Assembly (NCBI GenBank): GCA_009760855.2
Contig: WPIO01000029.1
Coordinates: 281,501 to 345,500 of the forward strand
Length of the DNA stretch: 64,000 nt
Source: Cristatella mucedo
Taxonomy: Eukaryota > Bryozoa > Phylactolaemata > Cristatellidae
Direction of reading: 5' to 3'
Part shown: piece by piece, positions 41,804 to 53,650 of the stretch
Layout of the letters: every line of letters starts with the position of its first letter
Numbering within the stretch: the first letter of the stretch is position 1
Translations under genes and position numbers: made by a program
The notes under the pieces: generated by a model
Database searches by the model: none
What the model saw: the letters and a program-made list of their open reading frames with translations, nothing else
What the model was told of the DNA's origin: nothing

Positions 41804-42530
41804 TGTAACCGAGTTCCAGGGGTCAGAGGCAAATTCCCGCCAAACCCCACCATACTCCCTCCACGCTGCCGCTCGCCATGCCGCCGAGCTCGTGTAAGAC
41901 GAGCGGCCGTCAGGTTATACCTCTTTGTAATAACGCATGCGCCAACAACAACAGGGGAACTAAACAAGTCTACAAGGAAGGTCCTATACACAGTACACTA
42001 TGGGGGCGCAAGACGACACAGCAAGCGCGAACAAACGTGTTAGTTGGGGTCAGTCGGCTTCTGCAGTCCTGCCGTTGTACCGACTCCGAATCCAACAGTA
42101 CGAGCGTACGCCGCCCAAAACCCGGCTGGCTGAGTAACTGCTTGGCTTGTCCGAGTCGATAACTACCACAGTCGTAAGCTTCCACCGAAAGACGCCAACA
42201 CACGGAGGGGGTCACGAACACGCTACACGGGGAACGCGGAATATACACGTCAACAACGAGCGAGCTATCCAGCTCCGCTCAGGCCTTGGGTACTCGTTCC
42301 CATGCGTGCGTGGCAGCATCGCCGGAGCACGCCTGCACGAATCCAGGTGCAAACTCGGTGAGACCGGGAGCCTCTAACACCACGACTTACTCAGCCAACT
42401 TCCCGTATCCAAGAGCCCCGATGACCTCTCGTCACCACACATCCGGCAATGCATAGGTCCGACCCCGGCCTAGCCGGTGACCCTCATTACAGCCGCCTGG
42501 TCCCAGCCAACTGAACCCAGCCTGGGTACA
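41804..42530. mobile_element. 727-bp solo LTR inserted in LINE-A
   Basis: Starts TGTAACC and ends GGGTACA (imperfect inverted ends). The flanks are AAGG on the left and ATGG on the right, one mismatch from a 4-bp duplication. The intact LINE sequence at this site, seen in the copy near 11010, shows exactly where the split occurred. No internal coding region. The orientation is not clear. Confidence 0.7.
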
Positions 42531-43144
42531 ATGGCATGGGCCCATTTAGACGTGGTATCCCTGTCTAAGTAATCCCAAATTTTAGCAATGCTATGTACCT
42601 GAAAGTAGGCAGACTTGACTGTGAAGCTGATGTGGTCGTCTAATGAAAGGTCACTTTAGAAAATGATGCCTAGATTTTGTGAAGATTCAATAAGAGGTAT
42701 TCTGGCAGAGCCAATTGTTAGCGCTAACTGCGTAAAAGGTACAACTGCGTGTCATCTGCATAAAAGTGAAAGCCTATATTATGCCAAGCAATCACATCGA
42801 CTACAGGAAGAGCATAAATTGTGAAAAGCACGGTACCAAGCACGGGAGCCCAGAGGTACCCCATATTTCAGAGGTTCCTTGGATGATCTTTATCCATTCA
42901 CGTCAATACTCTGGAGTCTCCCACTGACATAAGACATTAACCATTGCAATACAGTACCACTGATTCCTAGATGAAAGGCGCTCGAGAAAGACTTGGTGAT
43001 CGATAACATCAAAACTGATGAAGTATTGAGCAAAATAAGCCGAGAGACTCTACCTAAGTCTGCATTTCTAAGTAGGCCGTTGTACATCGTTATGACTTTG
43101 AGGAGTGATTAGCTCTGAAACCAGACTGGAACTAACTAACAAGG
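42531..43144 (-). mobile_element. LINE-A fragment, right segment
   Basis: Continuation of the 41127-41803 copy beyond the LTR. It includes complements of the YADD-region (TYAVVPFT...) and [11 protein letters not shown]-type motifs, ending near the FNGLLRNAD motif. Decayed. Confidence 0.8.
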
Positions 43145-45158
43145 TTTAGTAATAGTAATAATAATAATGCATTTGATATAGTGTCCTCACAGAGCTAAAT
43201 CTTTTTATATGCACTTTACATTTGCTGCACAGGAAGCACGATCGAATGGTTAGTGGTATCATGCTCGACAAAAAAAAACAAGAATAACATGGTTAGGGGT
43301 GACGTGCACAGGGTCAGCATGCAAGTATGGTTTTAGTGGCAGCATGCATAGTGTAAGCATGCATAAGCACATACAAGGCGAATCATAGAAACCCACTAAA
43401 TGTTGTCATAAATAGATGCGTTTTCAGTTTAAATTTTCAATATATGAGTTCAGCTGGTCTGCCACGACTCATTCCAGTGTCTTTGATAGAAGCGGTAGAA
43501 GAGAGACTGAGCGGAAGTTGCTCAAGTTCTCTTGGTCTAGTGATGCTTTCTTGAGTAATGGCCTGACTATAGCGTTTTTGAAAGGTGCTGGGACACGACC
43601 TGAGGCTAATTCCAGATTTATGATGTTAGGGGTGCATGGAAGTAGCATTATGCACGGCAGTAGCAGATCAGTGCATCGTAGAAGCGGAACAGTGCAAGAA
43701 GAAGTGGGTACAGAGTAGCTACAGCTGCCTTCTTTGATTGGGATGTGAACTTCAGGACCAGGTCACTAGTGACCTCCTTGAATATAGACATTGACTTGGG
43801 CAATGGAATTGAGAGAAAGGATTCCAGGGGATGCTGCCATCTTAGCGGTAGACTCCCCGATCTTGTCTATCTTTTCGACAAAGAAACTAGAGAAGCGATC
43901 AATCACTTAGTTCATCACTGTGGTCACTAGGTAATCAGCTAGCCTGGGAGCGGTTAAAGAAATAGTTGATTGTCGACATCAGCCTTTGAGGATTGCACAT
44001 CCGTGATTTAACAATGCTTTTATAAAAGCTAGGCTTAGCCTTTGCTACGATCAGTCGATACGAGTTACTGTAGTCCTCGTATGCCTGTCGATGGACAGTC
44101 AGTCCTGATCTTGTGTGTGCTTTTTCAAGCTTGCGATTAGCTGACCTAGCTAGTTTAATGCCTGTGGTAAGCCTAAGGCCGTTTGGGCAGGAGCGAACAG
44201 TGAGCTTAGTCAGAGGTGCAAATTCGTCGAGCTTGTCAGCTAGTGTCGTGTTGCAGCAATCTAACAATGATGACAGTTCGGAAAGGGGATTGAGTAGCAG
44301 AGACGAGGCAGATATTCTCGCACTAATAGCATCAATGTCAAGGGTCTTGAGGTTTTGCGATTCATTGGTGATTTTACATGACGAGGAGGAAGGCACACAT
44401 TTTAAACTGAATGGGATCTTACGTTGTCAGACAATCAGAATTAGTTCATAATTGGAGATGATAAAGTTCAGTTGTATGAGAAAATGTGGTCGAGTGTGTG
44501 ACCCTTGCTTGATGTGAGTGAGGCCATGCACATGAGCCACAAGATACAATTAATCAGTTAGTGAACGAAATTCAGTGCTGAAGGCGTCAGATAACTTATA
44601 AAAAAATGTAATCCCCCTTAATGAGGAAAGATTGCCTCCGCTGGTTTGGTCTAGCGGTTAAGGTGCTCGCCCCGACCAAGGTCTGGCTGAGGTCGTGGGC
44701 TCTAGCCCCGAGGCATATGTGAAGCGCCTGAATAGAGATTAAGTTCTCTTGGGACGCTATATAAATGAATTATATTTAAATGAAATGAATTATTGATTGT
44801 TTGTACATAGAATCGAAATGAGATCAGAGAAATCTGAGATAGAGGAGGACTTTGTACCTGGTGGGCGATAGACTACTGCCACAATCGGTAGCTTGTCGGG
44901 TGAAATCAAGACAATAGATTCAAAAGTCTGCTTCGAGGATATGGAAAACGGCTTGAACTCGAAGTTCAATCGTGTGATAACAGCGAATCTCCGTACAGTT
45001 TTGATTTATCTATTGGCGTGAAAGAAGGAGAAGCCAGTCATAGTTACGTCTTTAATGTTCGGGCAGTTTACCGATTTTAGCCAAGTTTCAGTCAAGGTGA
45101 AAGGGTCAAGACCTCTTTCAAAAATAAGTTTGCTTATTAATAGGATTTCGTTGCACAT
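43145..45158 (-). mobile_element. LINE-A copy, left segment (3' end to endonuclease)
   Basis: A second minus-strand LINE-A next to the previous one. The tail and hairpin are at 43148-43220, the inter-domain region at 44396-43935 (KLEKAHTRSGLTVHRQAYED), and the endonuclease N-terminal part (FERGLDPFTLTETWLKS) at 45130-45020. The reverse-transcriptase core is largely deleted. The endonuclease is interrupted at 44635 by a SINE and at 45159 by a solo LTR, and resumes at 46485. Confidence 0.85.
44635..44794 (+). mobile_element. tRNA-derived SINE (family 2) with LINE-like 3' end
   Basis: The head is tRNA-like (GGTTTGGTCTAGCGGTTAAG, then a degraded B box near GGGCTCTAGCCCC). The 3' part, GAAGCGCCTGAATAGAGATT followed by AAGTTCTCTTGGGACGC, closely matches the LINE-A 3' hairpin. 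It then has an AAT-rich tail. GATTG repeats at 44630-44634 and 44795-44799 fit a short target duplication inside the LINE-A endonuclease. Confidence 0.82.
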
Positions 45159-45865
45159 TGTAGCGCCCTGCTGGCTTTGGCTGAATTTTAGCGCGAACAA
45201 GAGCTGTTCGGCGGCGGGCTAGAGCCCCTTTGTCCTGGAGCAGCGAGCCAGAGAGGAGCGTCAGTGCGGTTAGAGAGGAAGCGCTTAGGAGCAGGCCAGG
45301 AAGCTCAGAGACGAGCAGCGGCGATTCGGCCTTTAGAATTGGTCCGATACTCGCGGAAGCTGCTGATAGATGTTGGCTGGCCTGTCAACCCCCGCCTTCC
45401 CTCTTCCCAAGAAAGAAGCGTCTGGAACCCATTCGCCATTCAAGCTGGACGGAGGTGCCCTGCCAGTGGCCTGGGAACGGTAGTCATTCCTTTCCGTAAT
45501 GGGCCAAGGTGTCCGGGCCCAATACCACTAAGCTCTTGCCCCATTGTCTCAGCCAAGTATTTAAGAGTCGAGCGACGCTCGCTCTGGGTCTTTTGCCTCG
45601 TGTCTTTTTGTCTTTGGTCCGGCTTCGACGCCGTCGCACTCGTTTCTCTGAAAGCGAGGGAGGAGGGCGGGCTGTTCGCCGGCGATTGACGGAACAAGAC
45701 GAGACAGCGCTAGGAGGATTCGGTGGAACCCCACCGAATACGGTCGTATCGCGCCCGAGCTGGCATTTTGTGTGTTCTTTCGTGTTTTTGTGTTTCTTTT
45801 GTGTCGTGTGTGTGCGCGCTAGCACGTGGTCTCGGCATAAGGATTTGCCGGCGCGAGCTAGGCGT

Positions 45866-46250
45866 AGTTGGCGTGTGTGGAGCTCTAGTTCACCGGGTAG
45901 GGTTTAGGCTCCGGGTCGCGCTTCAGTGTGGAGAAGTATTTCCTCCGCAGGAGTGCTTGAGTTGGCGTGTGTGGAGTATTCCGGTCGCACTGGTGGAAAC
46001 CGAGTTCTAGTTCACCGGGTAGGGTTTAGACTCCGGTTCGCACTTCAGTGTGGAGAAGTACTCCCTCCGCTCGAGTGTTTAAGTTGGCGTGTTTGGGGTA
46101 TTCCCTCGGCACAGGTGGGAACGGATTCCTAGTTCACCGGTTAGGGTTTAGGGTCCGGGTCGCGCTTAGTGTAGAGGAGTATTCCCTCCGCAAGAGTGTT
46201 GAACGTGCGAGGAGTGTGGAGATAAAGCTGAACTAGACGCGAAGCGACTT
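45866..46250 (+). repeat. three ~122-bp tandem repeats within LTR
   Basis: CTAGTTCACCGGGTAGGGTT-type unit starts fall at 45885, 46007 and 46129, exactly 122 bp apart, with 5-15% divergence between copies. The repeats stop just before AATAAA. Their position in the LTR would fit enhancer-type or leader repeats. Confidence 0.9.
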
Positions 46251-46262
46251 TGTGCGCTTGCG

Positions 46263-46268
46263 AATAAA
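46263..46268 (+). promoter_or_regulatory. polyadenylation signal of solo LTR
   Basis: AATAAA followed within 25 bp by a T/G-rich stretch (TTTGTGTGTCTTGC), inside the LTR at 45159-46484. Confidence 0.65.
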
Positions 46269-46484
46269 GTTCAGTAAAATCCCCAATTTGTGTGTCTTGC
46301 TTCCAATTCACGCCGCGGACTCACGACCCCCTTTAGTAACGGTAAGCAGGTCAGCGCCAGAAACGCTCGTTTCGTGGCGGCCAGCTTATTGCGCGTAGGC
46401 GCGCACCGAACGGCATTAGGCGATAGGCTACGCCGCTAGGTAAGCGGCTGGTCAAGCTTACCCCGCCGAGCCTTCGGCGTTACA

Positions 46485-46700
46485 ACATTAAGCGAGGATT
46501 CCAAAGACAAGCGTTAAGTTGTAGCACTGTTTTGTCTCGAATGTCGATAACGAGCAGTGCTAGCTCAGACTGCCGATTTGATTGCGGTGGAAGGGCTAGT
46601 AACACTTCTGACCGTCTTATTAGCCCAGGATTAGAACTTTGCGCGAACCTATCTTCTGCACATCAAACAAGCGCTTGACTTTCCTTGGCTGAAAATCGAG
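46485..46700 (-). mobile_element. LINE-A endonuclease segment, right of LTR
   Basis: Continuation of the interrupted LINE-A. The minus strand reads LNACLWNPRL up to the LTR insertion point. The upstream limit is approximate. Confidence 0.65.
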
Positions 46701-47129
46701 CAGCTCAGGCAGCCGCTACCTAGTTAGTCGAGTTAGCCGTTTCCGTACAGCCTGGGCAAAAGCTCAGTTCGTGAGCTATTAATGCCACAATTTTGTGAAC
46801 GCACAATTAACCACTATCCTCCGGTTGTTTTCGAGATAAACTCCACCTAAGCTACAGTTTTGCTACCATCTCATATTCCAAAAATAAGTATTTTCGAATT
46901 TCTCAACAAACTCTCGTGCAGTTGAGCACTCGCGCCTTCTCCTGGAAATGTCCGCCAAAGGATCGGCGAACCCGATGCCTACGTAAGCCCGACGTATGTG
47001 AACGCCATTTCCTAGCTAGGTTGCTGGAAGCTGCTGTTTTGGTTCCACGCGACGGACATCGGTTGTTTACAGTTTATTCACAACATTACAAGCAAATTCA
47101 CAAACTCGTTAGTTCTGTCTCGGTTTGAT
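46701..47129. other. no recognised feature
   Basis: Nothing identified. Confidence 0.4.
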
Positions 47130-47755
47130 TATTGTAATTCCCGTTTGGCTGGGCTACCAAAGAAAGCAACTAGGCCACCCCAGCTGACTATGAATATGGC
47201 TGCAAGGCTAGTCTTCGAGTCCCAGTGGTTTGAAGGCGTGTCTCCTTTAACAAAAGAGCTAGGATGGAGGCCGGTTGAGCAACGGATACAGAGCAAAGTT
47301 CTTACGCTGACCCGCAAGGCCCACCACGGCTTAGCTCCTTCGTGCCGAGCTGAACTGCTGCATCAGTTTCAGCCTCTTAGCGCCCTCTGATCCTGTGTGG
47401 ACAATAAATTAGCTGTTCCATTCCTCTGCTTAAAGACCGTTGGCGACAGAAGCTTCAGCTCTGCAGGTCCTCGACTGTAGAACTCGCTTCCACAATTCTT
47501 ACCCAACGAAAACTACTCTCCTTCTGCCGATTATGGCTTATCCTTTTCAGCAGTCCTGAGCTGCTACTTCCATGCTAATCACTACCTCAACTGCTCTCCT
47601 GACTTTGCTATGCTTCCCACTTTCTCTTTGTTTCGTGAGACGAAGTCTGCTGGCTACCGAAAGCCGCTTAGGCTGTGAGTGACCTATACACAACTCTCCT
47701 GCGTAACACATACAGGTCTTTATGGCTTTGTGGAGTTACAGACAGAGATACAATG
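47130..47755 (+). mobile_element. LINE-B reverse-transcriptase C-terminus and 3' end
   Basis: The + strand encodes RLVFESQWFEGVSPLTKELG, WRPVEQRIQSKVLTLTRKAH and HGLAPSCRAELLHQ, the C-terminal domain of a LINE distinct from LINE-A. The LINE-B 3' segment follows (CCGCTTAGGCTGTGAGTG...CTCTCCTGCGTAACAC...GTGGAGTTACAGACAGAG). Confidence 0.78.
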
Positions 47756-47799
47756 ACGGCAATCAGGTAGCTCAGTATTGGCATTGGCTGATGAAACTC

Positions 47800-50700
47800 T
47801 CGAATTGTGTGGCCGTCTTGCAAAAGACTAGATCCGACAGATTTCGCACTCATGAGCGCCTGTAAACTTCCAGGAGCACTCGCCTACAAAGAAATAAACG
47901 ACCTTATTTCTGAAAATGGTATCGACCTGCTCGCCCTAACTAAAACTTGGCTGAAATCGATAAACTGCCCGACAATTAAAGACGCTACTCCATCTGGTTT
48001 CACGTTCTTTCACACCCCTAGATCAATCAAAACTGGAGGTGGAGTTGCTATGATCGTGCGCTCGAAATTCAACTTCAAGCCATTCGCAGTACCCTCGAAG
48101 CAGTCTTTTGAATCAATTGTCCTGGTCTCACCCGAAAACAAGCTACCGATAGTGGCAGTAGTCTATCGCCCACCAGGTACCAAATCCTCCTTTATCTCAG
48201 ATTTCTCCGATCTCATTTCGATTCTGTGTGCAAGAAATCGATCCTTCCTCGTTATGGGTGATTTCAACGTTCACTATACAACGATAACTTATCTGACGCT
48301 TTCAGCACCGAATTTCGTACATTGACAGACTCATTATCTCTTGTGACTCATGTGCATGGCCCTACCCACATCAAGGGTCACACACTCGACCAAGTTTTCT
48401 CATATAACTGCACTTTGTCATCACCAGTTATCACCAAATCCTGCTTATCTGACCACATGCAGATCTCATTCAATCTACAGTGTGTGCCCACATTCTCCTC
48501 TAAAATAACCTGTGAATCGCGAAACCTCAAGACCCTTGACATCGATGCTGTCCGTGCGAGCATATCTGCTTCACCTTTGCTGCTCAGTCCTCCCTCCGAT
48601 CTGTCATCACTGGTAGATTGCTACAACACGACACTAGCTGACACGCTCGACGAGTTTGCACCTTTGACAAAGCGCACTGTGCGCCCCCGCCCAGACGGCC
48701 TATGGTTTACCACAGACATTAAACTAGCCAAGTCTACTAAACGAAAGCTTGAAAAGGCATACAAAAGATCCGGACTAACTGTCCATCGACAGGCATATGA
48801 AGACTACTGTAGGTCGTACCAATCGATCCTAGCAAAGGCTAAGTCTAGCTTCTATAGAAACATTGTTGAATCACAGATGCACAATCCAAAAATGCTGATG
48901 TCGACAATAAACCATCTCCTCAACCGTTTCCATGTTAGCTCCTTACCTGATGATCCTTGTGATGATCTAGCCGATCGCTTCTCTCGATTCTTTGTGCAGA
49001 AGATAGACAAAATCAGGGAATCCATCCCTGCGATGACAACCTTCCCACTAGAATGCTGTTCCTCCGTTCCTGGCTGTGCCTCAATGTCTGCATTTAAACA
49101 GGTCACTAGTGATGTAGTCCTAAAGCTCGTATCTCAATCAAAGAAGACAACAAGTCCACTGGACCCTATTCCCACTGTCCTGCTCCTACGTTGCATTGAT
49201 CTGCTGCTGCCATGCATAAACTAACATAATTAATATGGCATTAGCCTCAGGTCAGGTTCCAGCACCTTTCAAAAAAGCTGTAGTCAGGCCACTTCTCAAG
49301 AAAGCTACACTAGACCAAGAGAACTTAAGCAACTACCGCCCAGTCTCCCTTCTACCATTCCTATCAAAGACACTGGAACGGGTCGCGGCAGACCAGCTGA
49401 ACTCGTATATCGAAACCTCACACCTTGCTAGTAAGTTCCAGTCTGGCTTTAGAGCTAATCACTCCACAGAGTCAGCATTGCTTCGGGTATACAACGACGT
49501 ACTTAGGAATGCAGACATGGGTAGAGTGTCTCTTCTTGTTTTGCTCGATCTTTCGGCAGCTTTTGATACCATCGATCACAAAGTACTTCTAGAGCGCCTC
49601 TCATCTCGCCTGGGCATCACTGGCACTGCTCTGCAGTGGTTCAGGTCCTATCTCAGTGGGAGACTCCAGAGTGTTGATGTGAATGGACAAAGATCATCTG
49701 AAGTACCTCTAAAATATGGAGTACCTCAGGGCTCTGTGCTAGGTCCGGTCCTTTTCACCGTTTATACTCTCCCTCTCGCTGATGTGATTGCCAAGCACAA
49801 TCTAGGCTTTCACTTCTATGCGGATGACACTCAGTTGTACCTTTGCTTTGATCCCTCCCAGCCTTCGAGCACCTCAAATTCTCTCAACTCACTTGCTGCA
49901 TGCATTGATGACATCCGATCATGGATGGCAGCAAATTTTCTAAAACTAAACGATGATAAAACTAACTTACTAGTTATGGGCAAACCTAGTGTTATTCAGA
50001 AATTGGAAAGGGTGACTTTCAAAATTGGCTCTGCCAGCATATCTCCAGTTGCATCAGCTCGAAATCTAGGTGTCATATTCCAAAGCGACCTCTCGTTAGA
50101 CGACCACATCAGCTCCACAGTCAAATCAGCCTATTTTCAGCTTCATAACATTGCTAAAATTAGGGCTTGTTTAGATAAGGATACCACGTCCAAGTTGGTC
50201 CATGCTTTCATGACATCTCGTCTCGACTTCTGCAACTCACTGCTTACAGGCCTACCAGCATGTGCGATCAGACGATTGCAGCTGGTGCAAAACTCTGCAG
50301 CTAGGCTTGTCTGTCGTGAGCGTCGCAGTTGCCACATTACTCCACTTCTCGCCGACCTGCACTGGCTACCAGTCAAGCAACGGATTGACTTCAAGGTTTT
50401 GTCGCTCACTTTTAGGTCTCTTCATTCTATGGCTCCAGCCTACCTTTCAGATATACTACCCCATCAGGCAAAGCATCGTACCACTCGCTTTTCGGAATCC
50501 AACAGTCTAGAAATACCTCGTACAAACCTTAAATCCTTTGGAGACCGTGCATTTAGCTCGTATGCTCCCACAGCCTGGAACTCCCTCCCGACCTGCATCA
50601 GAACATCCCCTGACCTGACCACATTTAAAAGAAACTTAAAAACATACCTATTTAGGACAGCATTTAGTGGGTCCTTGTGATTCGTCCTCGATGTGCTTAT

Positions 50701-50896
50701 GCGTGCTGACACTGTTCATGCTGTCACTAACCACATTTGCATGCTGACCCAGTGCATGTAACCCCTAACCATGTTATTCATTTTGTTTGTTTTTCAAGCA
50801 TGATTTTACTTACTATTCTATTGCGTATCACTTTGCAGCAAATGTAAAGCGCCTAGAAAGAGATTAAGTTCTCTGAGGGCGCTTTATCAAGTGCAA

Positions 50897-50932
<36 letters not shown>

Positions 50933-50935
50933 AGA
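47800..50935 (+). mobile_element. LINE-A, most complete copy (endonuclease + reverse transcriptase)
   Basis: A CR1/L2-group non-LTR retrotransposon. An apurinic-type endonuclease runs from about 47850 to 48480 (DLLALTKTWLKS, VVYRPPGT, VMGDFNVHY, SDHMQISFNL). A linker precedes the reverse transcriptase at 49235-50680 ([53 protein letters not shown], catalytic [12 protein letters not shown]). The 3' UTR carries the AAAGCGCC/GGGCGCTTT hairpin at 50847-50886 and an (ATT)n tail. The endonuclease N-terminus is missing, and frame changes near 48290 and 49216 break the reading frame, so this copy is inactive. The reverse-transcriptase frame itself is intact over 480 codons, indicating recent activity. 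Confidence 0.95.
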
Positions 50936-51249
50936 ATACATACGAGTAATAGATTACATTAAATCCCCTTGTGCATGCAGCCAATTCACGAGTCAACAGC
51001 AGCTGCATCACGTCACGGTCTGCAAATAGGGCAACCAAACCCTGCCTGTAGCAGCTGACAGGGTTGCCGTCTATACGATCTGCGTGGGGAATCCGAGCGA
51101 GCGAGAAGAAGAAGAAGAAAGAGACCGGAGCACTCCTCATTGATTGTGCACGGATGCTTTTAACGGCTGCCGATAAGCAAGGCAACCATCATCCACAGGA
51201 ACTCTAACTGCTGAGACTAAGAAAACGAATGAACTGGTTAAAATAACGA

Positions 51250-51925
51250 AGCAATGTTTTCCCGTCTTGACTTTTGTAACTCACTGCTAGCTGATCTACC
51301 GGCCTGTGCAACCAGGCGCTTACAGCTGGTGCAGAACTCTGCAGCTAGGCTTGTCTGTAGTGAGTGACACAGTTGCCACAGCACACCACTTCTTGCCGAC
51401 CTGCACTGGCTCCCAATAAAGCAGAGCATAAACCTCAAGTTTCTGTCACTTCCTTTTAGGTCCTTCATTCTCCGGCTTACCAATCAGAACTACTCTCTCA
51501 CAAGGCTAGGCATAGTCCACCCACTTTTCTGAATCAACCGGTTGAACTATACATCGAGCGGACCTCAAATTCCTTAGAGACTGGGCCTTTAGTTCATTTG
51601 CTCCCAAAGATTGGAAGTCAGTTCCAACTGACGTCACGACACATCTGACTTGAAGAAATTTAAAAGGAAGCTTGTACGAACCTCTTTATCACAGCATTTA
51701 GTGGGTTCTCGTGATTCGTACTTTGTGTGCTTATGCGTGCTGACACTGTGCATGCTACTACTAACCATATTTTACATGTTGATACTGTGCGCGTTGACAT
51801 GCATGGTTGTTGTGCATGCTACCACTAACCATTTGATCATGCTAACTTTACAGCATACACATGTAAAGTGTCTAGAAAGATATTTATTTCTGTGCTTTAC
51901 AGATGTATCATTATTATCCCAAGCA
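51250..51925 (+). mobile_element. LINE-A 3' fragment, decayed
   Basis: Resumes with [21 protein letters not shown]-type sequence, continues through AARLVC and [12 protein letters not shown], and ends in a degenerate hairpin (GTGTCTAGAAAGATATTTATTT) without a clear tail. Confidence 0.78.
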
Positions 51926-53159
51926 AAGGTGTTTTCAAAGCTCTTTCTTTTAGCAAAATTGTTAAGTTCCATGCTCAATGGATGAAGCTCGGTAACAACC
52001 ATTCATTTTAACTCGATATATGTTGTATCTTGTATTCGTTTGAGTAATTAAGATCAGCTCTACCTTTTTTAGTTTTTACCACAAGGTAAGTAATTTGAGG
52101 CAATACTAAACCCACAAAAGAACTAAAAGTTGAAAGAAGCCTTGTTACAGAGTTTGCTATCCAGGCAACACGTATTCTAGCAAATACGAAAGCCCTACAA
52201 TAGTCGGTTTCGTTTGACCGATAGAGCTACTGTAACGGAATAACCCTTACTCGACGTCCACTAAATAATTTCGCTAGCATCTGTGTCCTGACTTGGCAAA
52301 TTGTTGTCTCTGCCCATGTCAGTCGCTCTAAAACTCTGGAAAATGTTGTCCACTTTGAGCACGTATTACCGTAACTGGATTGTTACTTACTGTGGAAACA
52401 TTTTGCTAAGAATAAGAGGAGATGGCGAAATCATAATTCTATTAAATTTGAACGATACATCTAGAGCAGTCTAATACAATTTTAGTTTACGGACCGGGCC
52501 AGAATTATTAGTACAGTAGCTTGAAAATGCGTAAGCGGAATGCCATGACATTTGGAAGATATTGTACGCCCTAATCGCAGTCCTGAGTAATACTCGGGCC
52601 ATTATTGTATCTCGGAGCAGTTTTCTTTTCATCTAGATCGCAGTGGATCTTAGTTATTCGTTGGGCCCATTCTGTCTAGCTTTGTCGGGTATAAATATAC
52701 GGACAATCTGCCATTACCTGCAAAACAAGCTATTTTATTCTATGTAAAGCAATAATTGGGATAATGTAGCTGAGGAGCTGCCAAAACTTTAAATTTCTGA
52801 TCGATGCCGCTTGATGATTTTGAGTAGCCTCATGGTTTCGCGATCATTGTTTGCAGCTCTTTCATGTATCCTCCAAACCAAGTTTCCCAGTCATTCGACC
52901 TTTTTCATACTGCCCTGTCGATCAGTAATGCTGCCAAAGAACCAAAGATAAACATTAACTCTGAAGGTATCAGCGCATCTATTTTGGGAGACCACTTGGA
53001 TATTTTTGATAAAACAATGGTTGAAATGCCGATCTAGCAGAGCAGAGGCAAGATGCCAACTCAGTGTTGTGACCTATTTCTGTGAATCTTTTGACCGAGG
53101 CCACATTCTTTACATTTCTTAGTCCAAAACTCGGGTTGTGCTGGCATACGCAATAGCAT
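51926..53159. other. no recognised feature
   Basis: AT-rich sequence with stops in every frame and no repeat family that I can name. Confidence 0.45.
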
Positions 53160-53650
53160 AGTAATAATAATAAGGCATTTGTATGCCACCATAAGAGATC
53201 TAAATCTCTGTTTAATCACTTCAAAATTCTGAGAAGAAAGGTGATAAATGTGTCGTGATAAAACGCATGTACAGTGTCACGACGCGTATGCACACAGAGG
53301 AAAAATTCCACCGACCCAGCAAAAGCTGAGCAGAACCGGTGGTTTTAAGCTTCTTTTTTTAAATCTCCTCAGGACAGGGAATGCCGTTACGTCAGTCTGG
53401 AGTGAATTCCGGGTGTTGGGAGAATACAAACCAAAGGAATGGCCTTAAATAGATTTGAGGTTGGTTAGAGGTACAGCTAAACGACATGAGTCAGAAGAGT
53501 GGGTCCATAAGATGCCTAGCCTCATTGCGAACTAGTTCGAGTAGTTAGGCGAAGCAAGACAGTGGAGGGACCTGGATGTGAGTGAGGCAGCTTGAACTCG
53601 TTAAGCTGCTGCCTAAAGGGTAGCGCCGTATTAATTTTTACAACTGAATG
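53160..53650 (-). mobile_element. LINE-A 3' fragment, decayed
   Basis: AAT run at 53161-53172, degraded hairpin (CATAAGAGATCTAAATCTCTG) and UTR/C-terminal sequence in the same order as other minus-strand copies. Confidence 0.68.

Larger units (their letters stand above)
45159..46484 (+). mobile_element. 1,326-bp solo LTR with internal 122-bp tandem repeats
   Basis: Starts TGTAGCGCC and ends GGCGTTACA, inverted ends of TG...CA form. It is flanked by a perfect 4-bp duplication ACAT (45155-45158, 46485-46488). It carries AATAAA at 46263-46268 and, at 45866-46250, three tandem copies of a 122-bp unit. It has split the endonuclease frame of the surrounding LINE-A. No internal retroelement genes, so a solo LTR. 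The apparent open frames at 45230-46236 cover a regulatory-type sequence and are not supported as genes. Confidence 0.85.

Noticed and set aside
45230-46236. Several + strand frames of 60-140 codons
   Set aside because: They lie inside a solo LTR and its 122-bp tandem repeats. The period is not a multiple of three and there is no protein signature.
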